Shown: positions 15,525 through 24,079 of the stretch, in pieces | Layout: every line of letters begins with the position of its first letter | Position numbering within the stretch: the stretch's first letter is position 1 | Assembly: GCA_046156035.1 (NCBI GenBank) | Contig: JBJXEW010000050.1 | Location: forward strand, 175,600 to 239,599 | Direction of reading: 5' to 3' | From: JAEUIX01 sp046156035 | GTDB taxonomy: Bacteria > Planctomycetota > Phycisphaerae > Phycisphaerales > UBA1924 | Length of the DNA: 64,000 nt | The notes under the pieces: model-generated | What the model saw: the letters and a program-made list of their open reading frames with translations, nothing else | Databases searched by the model: none | Told to the model about the DNA's origin: nothing | Program-made: the position numbers and the translations under genes

Positions 15525-17369
15525 ATGGGACGCTCGTCTTTGCGGCGTAGGTCTGGTGTGCTGGTCTGCTGTGCCGCGCTGGGCGGTGTGTGCGCGGCGG
15601 GCGGCGGCCATGCACTTGCGGCCGCACCCCCGAAGCCGGGCAAGGCCAACCCGCCGCGGTATGTGGCAACGCTGGACAAGAAGAACTCGCTGCTGCTGAG
15701 GGAAGCGGTGAGCAATCGCGACCTGGTGGCGGGCGGGAACCAGCCGGTGGCTTACGGCGCGGCGGGCGGCATCAAGCCGACGATCGCGCTGGTGAACGCC
15801 GCCGGGGGGGCCGACATGGTCGTGACGTTCAAGAACTCCACGAGCGCACCGCAGAAGTTGGGGACGATCGGGCTGACGGGTGTGCGCTTCGGCCCCAACG
15901 TGAAGCACTGGCAGTTCGGTCAGGACACGAAGGTGATGGAGGCCAAGGGCTTCGGCACGAGCATCACGCTTACCTACCCCGGCGGCACGTACAGCCCGGT
16001 GCAGGTGCTCAGCGACGGGCAGCACACGGTGGGCATCAGTTTGCTCTACCCGGTGGTGGAGTACGGGCACACGGTGCAGCGGTTCATGGTGGGCAGCGAG
16101 AAGCGGCCGGGCATGAGCGAGAGCGAGCGGACGTGGGCCGTGGGGTATCGCCTTGACGGCGAGTTGCCCCCGGGCGCAACGCGCACGTACACGCTGGCGG
16201 TGCGTGCCGCGGCGGCGAGCCAATCCTGGTTGGAGACGGTTGTGCCGTACCGGGATTACTTCCAGCGCACGTACGGGGCCGTGAAGTACCAGCGCGATGA
16301 CCGGCCGGTGGTGGGCATGGCGGCGGCCTTCATGGAGAAGGCCGGGCCCGGAAATCCGCGCGGCTGGGTGGACCAGGCGTATCGGCCCGACGTGAACGGG
16401 TGGGGGCCGTGGGCGGCGAAGTTGAAGGCCGATGCGGCGCGGGGCGGATATCAGCGAGCGATGCTGTGGACGCCGTCGGGCGTGTTCGACAAGTCGAAGG
16501 GGAACTTCCCATTCCAGTTCATGACCGGGATCATGAATCTGCCCAAGGCCGCGGCGACCGTCGGCGAGTTGGCGGCGGTGAGCGCGGACGGGAAGATTGA
16601 TCTGGGATACTGGTGGGGCCACTCGGTGAGCGTGATGAAGGAGTGGAACCCCAGCGCCAGCCACCCGCTGGACCCGACGAGCGCCGACGACGTGGCGCGC
16701 GGGTTCGCGGAACTGGACACGGCGGTGGCGGCCGGGGCCACGATGGTGGGCTTGGATGCGTTCCAGATGGCCAAGCCGCGGGCGTTGTATCAGTGGATGC
16801 AGATGATGCAGGCGCGGCACCCGAAGGTCCGGTTCATCACCGAGAACGCCGCGAGCGACCTGATCCACAACCTGGCCCCGACGTTTCATGAAGCCGCGCA
16901 CGTGCACAACCCGCACGTGATGGCGGACTTTCTGAACCCCGGGCACGAGACTTGGGCGGCGATGACCACGTGGGGCCCGAACGTGGCGGTCGGGAAGGTG
17001 CCGACACAGGCGCAGAAGGAGCAGGAGATTCAGCGGCTGCGCGGGCTGGGCTTTGTGCCGCTGACGTACGGGGTGGTGGTGCAGCCGGCCAACCCGGCGG
17101 ATTCACGCTCGTGGCTGCGGACCGTGCCCGAGACCTTGCGAGCGACCGACCTGTCGCGGCTGAGCACTGATGTGCGCGTGAGGGCCACGGGGCCCTTGCT
17201 GCCGGGCAAGCAGGTGGAGATGGCGCGGCTGCCGAGCCAATCCAAGGTGCCGCCAGCGGTCGCGGCCGCGATCCGCCAGAATGCGCGGGCGAAGGTGGTG
17301 GCGGGCAAGGCCCCGGAGAAGCGAGAGAAGGCCCCGATCTCGGTGCTGACCAGCGCGGAGGCGCCGTAG
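15525..17369 (+). CDS. Secreted protein with TIM-barrel/glycosidase-like region
   Basis: ATG 15525 is chosen because GAGGA lies 9 bases before it. The 614-residue protein has a signal peptide (RRRSGVLVCCAALGGVCAAG...ALAAAP). The middle has strand-end motifs like those of (beta/alpha)8 hydrolases: DLGYWWGHS, ATMVGLDAFQM, KVRFITENAASD and MADFLNPGHETW, the Glu and Asp residues being candidate acids. An N-terminal beta-rich part precedes this barrel. It could act on polysaccharides outside the cytoplasm, but no named family is assigned. A Lys/Ala-rich tail ends the protein. Confidence 0.75.
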   Translation: MGRSSLRRRSGVLVCCAALGGVCAAGGGHALAAAPPKPGKANPPRYVATLDKKNSLLLREAVSNRDLVAGGNQPVAYGAAGGIKPTIALVNAAGGADMVVTFKNSTSAPQKLGTIGLTGVRFGPNVKHWQFGQDTKVMEAKGFGTSITLTYPGGTYSPVQVLSDGQHTVGISLLYPVVEYGHTVQRFMVGSEKRPGMSESERTWAVGYRLDGELPPGATRTYTLAVRAAAASQSWLETVVPYRDYFQRTYGAVKYQRDDRPVVGMAAAFMEKAGPGNPRGWVDQAYRPDVNGWGPWAAKLKADAARGGYQRAMLWTPSGVFDKSKGNFPFQFMTGIMNLPKAAATVGELAAVSADGKIDLGYWWGHSVSVMKEWNPSASHPLDPTSADDVARGFAELDTAVAAGATMVGLDAFQMAKPRALYQWMQMMQARHPKVRFITENAASDLIHNLAPTFHEAAHVHNPHVMADFLNPGHETWAAMTTWGPNVAVGKVPTQAQKEQEIQRLRGLGFVPLTYGVVVQPANPADSRSWLRTVPETLRATDLSRLSTDVRVRATGPLLPGKQVEMARLPSQSKVPPAVAAAIRQNARAKVVAGKAPEKREKAPISVLTSAEAP

Positions 17370-17447
17370 CGGCGGGCTGCGAAAGCGAGGTACACTCCGC
17401 CAGCGTGCGGGTGTAAACCGCCTCCCCCGGCCTCGCAGACTCGGCCA

Positions 17448-17472
17448 CCCCCTCCGGTGGGACCGGAGGGGG
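17448..17472. repeat. Perfect hairpin upstream of acsA
   Basis: CCCCCTCCGGT and ACCGGAGGGGG form an 11-bp stem with a GGG loop. There is no T-run after it, so it is not a standard intrinsic terminator. The CCCCTCCGGT word also opens the palindromic insert in comM at 32460, which suggests membership of a repeat family. Confidence 0.6.
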
Positions 17473-17502
17473 ATGGATGGGCGAGGGGGTTTGGAGCAGG
17501 GC

Positions 17503-19650
17503 ATGTCAGTATCGCCACAGGCGGCCGAGTCGCGCGACATTGATTCCACGCTGAACGAGACAAGGGTGTTCGAGCCCGTGGCCGCGGCGGGCCTGGGCTT
17601 CACGGCCTGGCATGTGGGCAGCGTGGAGGAGTATCGCCGGTTGCACCGGCGCTCGGTGGAGGAGCCGGAGAGTTTCTGGGCCGAGGAAGCGGCGCGGCTG
17701 GCGTGGTTCGCGCCGTACAAGAGCGTGCTGGAGTGGGACGCGCCGGATGCGAAGTGGTTTGGCGGTGGCAAGATCAACGCCTGCTACAACTGCGTGGACC
17801 GGCACGTGCAGAGCGGGCACGGGGAGGAGACGGCATTCGTGTGGGAGGGCGAGCCCGTGGGGCCGACCACGAGCCACGCCGCGCCGGGGAGTGCGTACGC
17901 GGCGGAGCCGGAGGTGCGGCGGCTCACGTATCGCGACTTGCAGGTGCAGACGAGCAAACTGGCGAACGTGCTGCTGCGCTTGGGCGTGAAGAAGGGCGAG
18001 GTGGTGACGATCTACATGCCGATGGTGCCGGAACTGGCGGTGGCCATGCTGGCGTGCGCGCGGATCGGCGCGGCCCACAGCGTGATCTTCGGGGGCTTTG
18101 CCCCGCACGCGATCAGTGAGCGTGCTGTGGATGCCAAGAGCAAGGTGATCCTGACGGCCGACGGCGGCTGGCGGCGCGGCGAGGTGGTGCCCCTGCAGAA
18201 GAACGTGGAGGACGCGTGCGATGCCCTGCACAATCAGGGGCACACGATCAACCACGTGCTGGTGCTGAAGCGCACGGCCCACGTGCCGCCGAGCCAGCGG
18301 TTTGCCACGGGCGCGATGCGCAACGGCAGCACGCGGTTTCATTGGTGGCACGACGAGATGGCCCGGGCGAGCGACGCGTGTCCGTGCGCGGCGATGGAGA
18401 GCGAGGACATGCTCTTCCTCCTCTACACCAGCGGGAGCACGGGCAAGCCCAAGGGAATCCTGCACACCACGGCCGGGTACCTGGCGTTCGTGCAGATGAC
18501 GGCGCGGCTGACGTTCAACCTGATCCCCGACAGCGGGCAGTTGTTCTGGTGCACGGCGGACATCGGGTGGATCACGGGGCACTCGTACGTGCTGTACGGG
18601 CTGCTGCTCAATCGCGTGCCGAGTTTAATGTACGAGGGTGCGCCGAACTTCCCCGCGGTCGGCACCGGCGGCGACCGCTTCTGGGACATCATCTCTCGCC
18701 ACAAGGTGACGCAGTTCTACACGGCGCCGACGGCCATCCGTACGTTCATGAAGTGGGGGGACGACCTGCCCGCGAAGCACAACATGCGCACCCTGCGCGT
18801 GCTGGGCACGGTGGGTGAACCGATCAACCCCGAGGCGTGGATGTGGTACCACAAGCACATCGGCGGGGGGCGCTGCCCGATCGTGGACACCTACTGGCAG
18901 ACGGAGACCGGCGGGCACATCTGCACGCCCCTGCCGGGGGCGATCTCGACCAAGCCGGGGAGTTGCACGCTGCCCATGCTGGGCATTGACGCGGCGGTGG
19001 TGAACGAGCAAGGCGAGGAACTGCCTCCCAACAAGGGCGGGCTCTTCGTGATCCGCAAGCCGTGGCCGGGGATGCTGCGCGGCATCTACGGCAACCGCGA
19101 GCGCTTCGTCAGTAACTATTGGGGAAGGGTGAAGAGCCCAGGTGGGGCGGACGTCCCGTCCGCCGGCACGCCCTACTACTTCTCTGCCGATGGTGCGCGG
19201 CGGGACACCGACGGTTACTTCTGGATCCAGGGCCGCATTGATGATGTGATCAACGTGAGCGGGCACCTGCTGGGCACCATGGAGGTGGAGAGCGCGCTGG
19301 TGAGCCACCCGGGCGTGGCGGAGGCGGCGGTGGTGGGTGTGCCGCACGAGATCAAGGGCAGCGCGATCTGCGCGTTCGTGACCCTCAAGCCCGTGTGGCT
19401 GAAGAACAACAGGCGGGAGCCGGACGAGGCCCTCAAGAAGGAACTGGCCGCGCACGTGAGCAAGGAAGTGGGGGCGCTGGCGCGGCCGGACCAGGTGCGG
19501 TTTGCGGAAGGGCTGCCCAAGACACGCAGCGGCAAGATCATGCGGAGGCTGCTGCGGGATGTGGCCGCGGGTGTGGAGAAGATCACGCAGGACACGACGA
19601 CGCTTGAGGACTTCAGTGTGGTGGCGAAGTTGAGGGGGGATGAGGAGTAG
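17503..19650 (+). CDS. acsA: Acetyl-CoA synthetase (acetate-CoA ligase)
   Basis: The 715-residue enzyme forms acetyl-CoA from acetate, ATP and CoA in the cytoplasm. ATG 17503 has GGAG 8 bases upstream. Motifs of the family are intact: FLLYTSGSTGKPKGILHTT (P-loop-like A3), DTYWQTETGGH (A5), DGYFWIQGRIDDVINVSGH (A8 hinge) and PKTRSGKIMRR with the C-terminal catalytic/acetylation Lys. Where family members read SGHRLGT this one has SGHLLGT. A foreign stretch of about 15 residues around SPGGADVPSAG (residues about 546-556), made by a 24-bp palindrome, lies just before the FSADGARRD segment near the domain hinge. Confidence 0.95.
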   Translation: MSVSPQAAESRDIDSTLNETRVFEPVAAAGLGFTAWHVGSVEEYRRLHRRSVEEPESFWAEEAARLAWFAPYKSVLEWDAPDAKWFGGGKINACYNCVDRHVQSGHGEETAFVWEGEPVGPTTSHAAPGSAYAAEPEVRRLTYRDLQVQTSKLANVLLRLGVKKGEVVTIYMPMVPELAVAMLACARIGAAHSVIFGGFAPHAISERAVDAKSKVILTADGGWRRGEVVPLQKNVEDACDALHNQGHTINHVLVLKRTAHVPPSQRFATGAMRNGSTRFHWWHDEMARASDACPCAAMESEDMLFLLYTSGSTGKPKGILHTTAGYLAFVQMTARLTFNLIPDSGQLFWCTADIGWITGHSYVLYGLLLNRVPSLMYEGAPNFPAVGTGGDRFWDIISRHKVTQFYTAPTAIRTFMKWGDDLPAKHNMRTLRVLGTVGEPINPEAWMWYHKHIGGGRCPIVDTYWQTETGGHICTPLPGAISTKPGSCTLPMLGIDAAVVNEQGEELPPNKGGLFVIRKPWPGMLRGIYGNRERFVSNYWGRVKSPGGADVPSAGTPYYFSADGARRDTDGYFWIQGRIDDVINVSGHLLGTMEVESALVSHPGVAEAAVVGVPHEIKGSAICAFVTLKPVWLKNNRREPDEALKKELAAHVSKEVGALARPDQVRFAEGLPKTRSGKIMRRLLRDVAAGVEKITQDTTTLEDFSVVAKLRGDEE
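19141..19164 (-). repeat. 24-bp palindromic element, copy 2, inside acsA
   Basis: It is the exact reverse complement of the copies at 14891-14914 and 22718-22741. Read with the gene it encodes GGADVPSA, the same peptide as in mutY. Confidence 0.92.
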
Positions 19651-19652
19651 GC

Positions 19653-20759
19653 ATGGACGCGCGGGAGTTCGCTGAGACGGTGGCAGCCGCAGGGGCGGGG
19701 GCGAGAGGCATCAGCGAGAACGCATTGACAGAGACGCTCGCGTTTGTGCTTAGAGCGCATGAGCCTGCCGCACGGGCGTTTGCTGCTTGGGCTGCGAACG
19801 GGCGGTTTGCCGCTGCCGGCATTGTGGCGATGCAGTCGGTGGACTCCCAGGTTTCGGTTCGTAGCCGGCACGGCCGCGCAATCCCGGATTTGCAGTTACG
19901 CGTGCGGTTGAGTGATGGTCGCACGATGGTGATCCGCAGCGAGCACAAGAAGGGTGCCAGGGGCGACCCGAATCAGGTGGATACGTACCGCGACCTGCCA
20001 GACGTTGCATCCGAGCGACTCGTCATGGCGTACCTCACAGCGAATCCGCGCGACATATCCGAGTTGAGCCCGCGATGTGACCGCGCGGCGTGCTGGTACG
20101 AGGTCGCCGACCTCCTGCGCCCTCTCGGCACGGGCAATAGCTGCGTTCAAGCGTGGGTCGAGATGACTCATTCAGTTGGTCGCCGCGCCATTGCCGACAC
20201 CAGGCAACGCGACCAGTGGATGCACTCGGTGTGCCGTTGCATGGCTGAGGGCGGCCTGGCACTGGGCGTACCCCAGCCGCTCCGCAGCGCCGTTCGCGTT
20301 GAGCCCCGGCACTGGGACCGGGTGGTTGTCTACTTCGGCCTACGGCCAGGGCCGTTCAACGGGAAGAACTGTGACTGTGTTTATGCGGGATTTCGAGTCG
20401 AGCCAACCGACTTGGGCGTCCCCATGCTGCGGGAGGGTGAGCCGGAGCTGATTCTGGGTGTGCACACACGTCGGGACGTGAGGCTTCCGCCGGGCGAGGT
20501 GGCCGCTACGACCGCACGACTGGAAGCGCTCGCAGCCCTCGCACCTCAGCGAGTATTCCAAGCCCATGGCCTGCGCACACCCGCCGCGCATTTTCACCAC
20601 TTGGTTGCACTCTCAGAGTGCCCGGAAGATGTAGCTGCGGCCCGCGATGCCCGGCTCGCGGCCCACACCTGTTCAACGTTGTTGACGGCATGGATGCAGG
20701 CGATTTTTGTCCCGGGTTCGGCGCTGACCGAGGCGATGGCATTTCTCTGCCGGCCGTGA
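19653..20759 (+). CDS. PD-(D/E)XK nuclease-like protein of unknown role
   Basis: The 368-residue protein starts 2 bases after the acsA stop. Residues about 74-112 read IPDLQLRVRLSDGRTMVIRS followed by EHKKGARGDPNQVDTYRDL: an Asp, then E-x-K after a hydrophobic strand, then a Gln-x-x-x-Tyr helix. This is the layout of many PD-(D/E)XK enzymes and of related uncharacterised proteins in defence regions. No partner gene (methylase, helicase) is adjacent, so neither restriction nor repair can be claimed. Codon use is a little less GC-biased than in acsA. Confidence 0.65.
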   Translation: MDAREFAETVAAAGAGARGISENALTETLAFVLRAHEPAARAFAAWAANGRFAAAGIVAMQSVDSQVSVRSRHGRAIPDLQLRVRLSDGRTMVIRSEHKKGARGDPNQVDTYRDLPDVASERLVMAYLTANPRDISELSPRCDRAACWYEVADLLRPLGTGNSCVQAWVEMTHSVGRRAIADTRQRDQWMHSVCRCMAEGGLALGVPQPLRSAVRVEPRHWDRVVVYFGLRPGPFNGKNCDCVYAGFRVEPTDLGVPMLREGEPELILGVHTRRDVRLPPGEVAATTARLEALAALAPQRVFQAHGLRTPAAHFHHLVALSECPEDVAAARDARLAAHTCSTLLTAWMQAIFVPGSALTEAMAFLCRP

Positions 20760-20880
20760 ACATGCACCACCGCCGCATGTGGCCTGCCAGAGAGCCGCAA
20801 GGTCGTGGTCTGTTCGTAAGCCAGGCACCCGTGAAATGTGCGGAGGCGGGAGAAGATCGCGTAGGCCGATCTGTCTGGGC

Positions 20881-20908
20881 TTGCACGCGCGCAATTTGGG
20901 GGTACATT
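20881..20908 (+). promoter_or_regulatory. Possible promoter of the secreted metalloprotease gene
   Basis: TTGCAC (20881-20886) and TACATT (20903-20908) are spaced by 16 bases, about 75 bases before the start codon. The match is moderate and the assignment tentative. Confidence 0.4.
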
Positions 20909-20983
20909 CTCGGATGTGTCGTGGCAGCGCGGGCTCGGCCGCGCGTGGAGTCGTGGAAGGAAAGCAAAGTGAAGGGACGAGTG

Positions 20984-22435
20984 ATGAGCACGAACCGTGT
21001 GTGCGTGAGCGTTTCCGCGTTGATGGTGGTGCTGGCGACCGGCAGCACGGCCAGCGGGGCAATCGTGGCGGAGCGGTTCGCGGGTCTGCGTGTGCCGATG
21101 CCGGGCGAGGGGTACATCGGCTACCGCAGCAACCCGGCCACCGCTCAGTTCGGCCACGAGTGGACCGGGTGGGTGGATGTGCGGCACCCGGCGATGAACG
21201 GCGTGACGCAGACGTTCGACCCGTTCGACCGGAGCACGCGGCAGGTGGACGTGCGAACGACCACGGTGGCGGACAACGCGGGCGTGGCCGCGACGCCCAA
21301 CGTGGACCGCGACTTCGACAACACGAACAAGGCGTATGCCCAGATGGGCATCTCGGTGATCCGCAGCGAGACGGGCACGCTGGCGCTGAACGGCGCGGGC
21401 GGTGCCCCCAATACCGCGTGGCCGCTTGATCAGGACGCGGGCGATGACGGCATGAAGGAACGGTCGCGCAGCGCCCAGGCGAAGACGGTGAACTCGTACT
21501 ACGTGCAGCAGTACGGCGGTGATGCGCCCAACGGCCTGGCGAGCCAGTCGCACAACTTCGGCGGAGCGGTGCCGCGCAAGGACGGGTTCGGCGTGGCGAA
21601 CGCGGCGGTCAGCAGCACGTTTGCGCACGAACTTGGGCACATGCTGCTCAACGGCCCGGCCCTCTCGGGCAACGACACGGGCAACGGCCTGGAATCCGAG
21701 AACAACGACAACCTGATGTTCAAGACGGGCCAGACGTTCGCGTTCAGCGCGATCGGCAAGACCCGGGCGAAGGTGACCGATGCACAGATCGACCGCATCT
21801 TCTCCAACGGCGGGGCGAACAACCCGGGCTTCGTGCAGAACAACGGCGAGCGGCCCGCGTGGGGCGACCGGGTTGACTGGGACTTTGTGACCGACCACGC
21901 GCGTCTGGAGACACGCGCGAACGGGGCGGACGACCACGCGGGTGTGGATTCGCTCTACTGGGAGACGAACACCCCGACGGTGGCCAGCAGCCACGCGGGA
22001 CCCGCCCACGACCACACCGGGTTGGGTGAGTTCATGCCCACGCCCGACTTCGCCGGCACGTTCCGCTTTGCGGATGTCTTCTCGCTCACGCTGCGGTACG
22101 CGGACTTTGACCCCATCGGCGATCCGGCGAGCCAGTTGCTGTCGGCCGGTGCGCTCGACTACCGCATGTTCTTCCGCGACGCGATGGGCAACACCGCCGA
22201 GGGCACGCCGATCCTGATCTTCGATCTGGGGTGGACGGCCAACACCAACGCCGACAACTTCCTGGTGCGCTGGCAGTCGCCCTTTGATGCCGTCGGCGTG
22301 TTCGCCTTCGCCGACGCAGCGACGGACGGCATTGCCCAGTTCGACGCCGTCATCGTGAGCAACATCCCCTCACCCGGCGCGGCGGCGATGGTGGCCGCGG
22401 GAGTGCTGCTCGGCTCGGCGCGGCGGCGGAGGTAA
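20984..22435 (+). CDS. Secreted zinc-protease-like protein with PEP-CTERM-like tail
   Basis: The 483-residue protein has a signal peptide (SALMVVLATGSTASGAIV) and a zincin motif SSTFAHELGHMLLNGPAL (HExxH, at about residues 214-218 of the product). The following residues do not give the classical metzincin third His. The C-terminus, NIPSPGAAAMVAAGVLLGSA then RRRR, is the tripartite Pro-motif/helix/Arg-cluster tail of planctomycete PEP-CTERM-like proteins that are sorted to the cell surface. ATG 20984 has AAGGGA nearby; GTG 20969 with AAGGA upstream is an equal alternative. Substrate unknown. Confidence 0.75.
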   Translation: MSTNRVCVSVSALMVVLATGSTASGAIVAERFAGLRVPMPGEGYIGYRSNPATAQFGHEWTGWVDVRHPAMNGVTQTFDPFDRSTRQVDVRTTTVADNAGVAATPNVDRDFDNTNKAYAQMGISVIRSETGTLALNGAGGAPNTAWPLDQDAGDDGMKERSRSAQAKTVNSYYVQQYGGDAPNGLASQSHNFGGAVPRKDGFGVANAAVSSTFAHELGHMLLNGPALSGNDTGNGLESENNDNLMFKTGQTFAFSAIGKTRAKVTDAQIDRIFSNGGANNPGFVQNNGERPAWGDRVDWDFVTDHARLETRANGADDHAGVDSLYWETNTPTVASSHAGPAHDHTGLGEFMPTPDFAGTFRFADVFSLTLRYADFDPIGDPASQLLSAGALDYRMFFRDAMGNTAEGTPILIFDLGWTANTNADNFLVRWQSPFDAVGVFAFADAATDGIAQFDAVIVSNIPSPGAAAMVAAGVLLGSARRRR

Positions 22436-22456
22436 GCGGCCTCGGATGCGGGAAGT

Positions 22457-23650
22457 TCAACGCCCCACTCGGAGAGTGGGGGTACCCAAGGCCCGGACCA
22501 GTGCGAGCACGCGTTTGGCGGCGTTGCTCAGCCCCAGGTCGGCGAGCGCGGTGGGCGTGCGCCACACGCGGCCCGCGGCCTTGCGCAAGCATGTTGCCGC
22601 GGAAGCGGTGTAAATCGTGAAGTGCAGCGTGCGGTGGGTGGTCTGGTGCGTGAACGCGCCCGCGCGGCTGACGGGCCCGGTGCAGCCGCGCATTCGGGCG
22701 AAGGCGGCGATCTCTGAGGCGGACGGGACGTCCGCCCCACCACGCCGGGGCACGGCTTCGAGCGTGGGGCACTGCCACATGCTGGCCCACATGCCGGTGG
22801 GCGGGCGTTGTTCGATGAGGATGCGGCCGCGCGTGTCGGTGATGACGATCGCGGCGCAGTGGACGGTACTCGGCGTGCGGACCGCTTTGGCCCGAGGGAT
22901 GCGATCCTGCTTGCCCTTGGCGAAGGCACGGCAGTCGCCGCGCAAGGGGCACACATCGCAGCGCGGCGCAGAGGGCGGGGGCAGACAGACCGTGGCGCCC
23001 AGTTCCATGAGGCCCTCGTTGAACGAGGGCACATCGGCGGGCGCGGCTGCTCGCACGAGGGACTCGGCTCGGTTCCAAGCCCAGGCCACGGTGGGCTTGG
23101 CCGCGGGGTTGACGTCGCGCCCGTTCAGGCGCAGCAGCACGCGCATCACGTTGCCATCCACGATCGGGGCCGGTTCGCCGAAGACGATCGAGGCGATGGA
23201 GCCGGCTGTGTAGCGGCCGATGCCGGGGAGTTTCTGCAGTTCGCTCGCGCGATCCGGCACCGAGCCGTTGAAATCGGCCACGATCGTCCGTGCCGCGGCG
23301 TGCAGGCTCTTGGCACGCCGGTAGTAGCCCAGGCCGCTCCAGAGCGCGAGCACCTCGCGCTCGGGCGCGCTGGCGAGCGCGGCGAGCGTGGGGAAGCGAG
23401 CGATAAAGCGCGTGAAGTGGTCGATGACGCGCGAAACCTGCGTCTGCTGGAGCATGGCCTCGCTCACGAGCGCGTGGTAGGGGTTGCGGGGCACGCCCAG
23501 CGGCGTGCGCCACGGCATCGGCCGCTGGTTCTCGCGGAACCACGCGGCGAGGCGGGACGCGGTGCGTGTGTCGTCGGACGGTGCGGTGCTTGTTGAACCC
23601 CCCCGCTTGCGTTTCGGGCTCGTCAATCGTGCGTGACCGACGCGTGTCAC
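22457..23650 (-). CDS. mutY: A/G-specific adenine glycosylase MutY
   Basis: MutY removes adenine mispaired with 8-oxoguanine in base-excision repair. Visible are the helix-hairpin-helix LQKLPGIGRYTAGSIASI, the catalytic Glu in SEAMLQQTQVSRV, the Asp in PIVDGNVMRVL, and an iron-sulfur cluster loop ending RCDVCPLRGDC with a spacing two residues longer than usual. The C-terminal part is a Nudix-like 8-oxoG recognition domain. The likely start is GTG 23650, overlapping the stop of the NifU-like gene (GTGA). The first residues include SPKRKRG, a planctomycete repeat-derived peptide, and residues about 304-311 (GGADVPSA) come from the 24-bp palindrome. Confidence 0.93.
   Translation of the reverse strand: MTRVGHARLTSPKRKRGGSTSTAPSDDTRTASRLAAWFRENQRPMPWRTPLGVPRNPYHALVSEAMLQQTQVSRVIDHFTRFIARFPTLAALASAPEREVLALWSGLGYYRRAKSLHAAARTIVADFNGSVPDRASELQKLPGIGRYTAGSIASIVFGEPAPIVDGNVMRVLLRLNGRDVNPAAKPTVAWAWNRAESLVRAAAPADVPSFNEGLMELGATVCLPPPSAPRCDVCPLRGDCRAFAKGKQDRIPRAKAVRTPSTVHCAAIVITDTRGRILIEQRPPTGMWASMWQCPTLEAVPRRGGADVPSASEIAAFARMRGCTGPVSRAGAFTHQTTHRTLHFTIYTASAATCLRKAAGRVWRTPTALADLGLSNAAKRVLALVRALGTPTLRVGR
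22718..22741 (+). repeat. 24-bp palindromic element, copy 3, inside mutY
   Basis: Identical to 14891-14914. Because mutY is on the minus strand it is translated as GGADVPSA, as in acsA, in the Nudix-like domain. Confidence 0.92.
23600..23622 (-). repeat. SPKRKRG-type repeat at the 5' end of mutY
   Basis: On the minus strand the bases around GAGCCCGAAACGCAAGCG encode SPKRKRGG. This word is found at the ends of many predicted planctomycete proteins, so it is likely a dispersed repeat captured by the coding frame rather than part of the enzyme. Confidence 0.5.
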
Positions 23651-23937
23651 GGCTGCTGCTCCAGCACGCGGCGAACACCCACGGTGATCGACTTCCAGTG
23701 CGCATCGGGCGCCTTGTTCACGCTCAGCCACGAGCCGTCGGGCGAGAGCAGCACGCCGCAGATGCCGGGGATGGCGAAGAGCGCCGCGGCCAGGGCGTGG
23801 TGTGCCGCCGCGGCGGCATCGCGGAAGGAGCGAGCCGCGACATCACCCGGCGCGGGCGGCAGCGGCGGGGCGATGCTGGCCCGCATGGCGTGCGGGTTGG
23901 GTGTGGGCTCGAAGGCGATGCGGCGGCGTGCGGGCAC
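23647..23937 (-). CDS. NifU N-terminal (Nfu-type) domain protein
   Basis: The product of 96 residues contains FEPTPNPHAMRASI near the start and ALFAIPGICGVLLSPDGSWL then VNKAPDAHWKSITVGVRRVL, the pattern of the Nfu/NifU N-terminal domain, which is linked to iron-sulfur cluster delivery. GTG 23937 is the likely start, placing the conserved part immediately after it. Its stop overlaps the mutY start, and MutY is an iron-sulfur enzyme, so co-expression makes sense, but a direct partnership is inference. A Pro/Ala-rich insert of about 20 residues interrupts the domain. Confidence 0.75.
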   Translation of the reverse strand: MPARRRIAFEPTPNPHAMRASIAPPLPPAPGDVAARSFRDAAAAAHHALAAALFAIPGICGVLLSPDGSWLSVNKAPDAHWKSITVGVRRVLEQQP

Positions 23938-24079
23938 GGTTCGCAGCGTATGACCCACGTTCGCACTCGGTTCGCGTCGGTTGTCACACGATTTACATGG
24001 CCGGGCCCTCGTTCTCCGGTAGACTCCGTCTGCCGGGCGAGGTGTGCCCGCGCACGCCACGGTCGGCAGGAGCCCAGCC

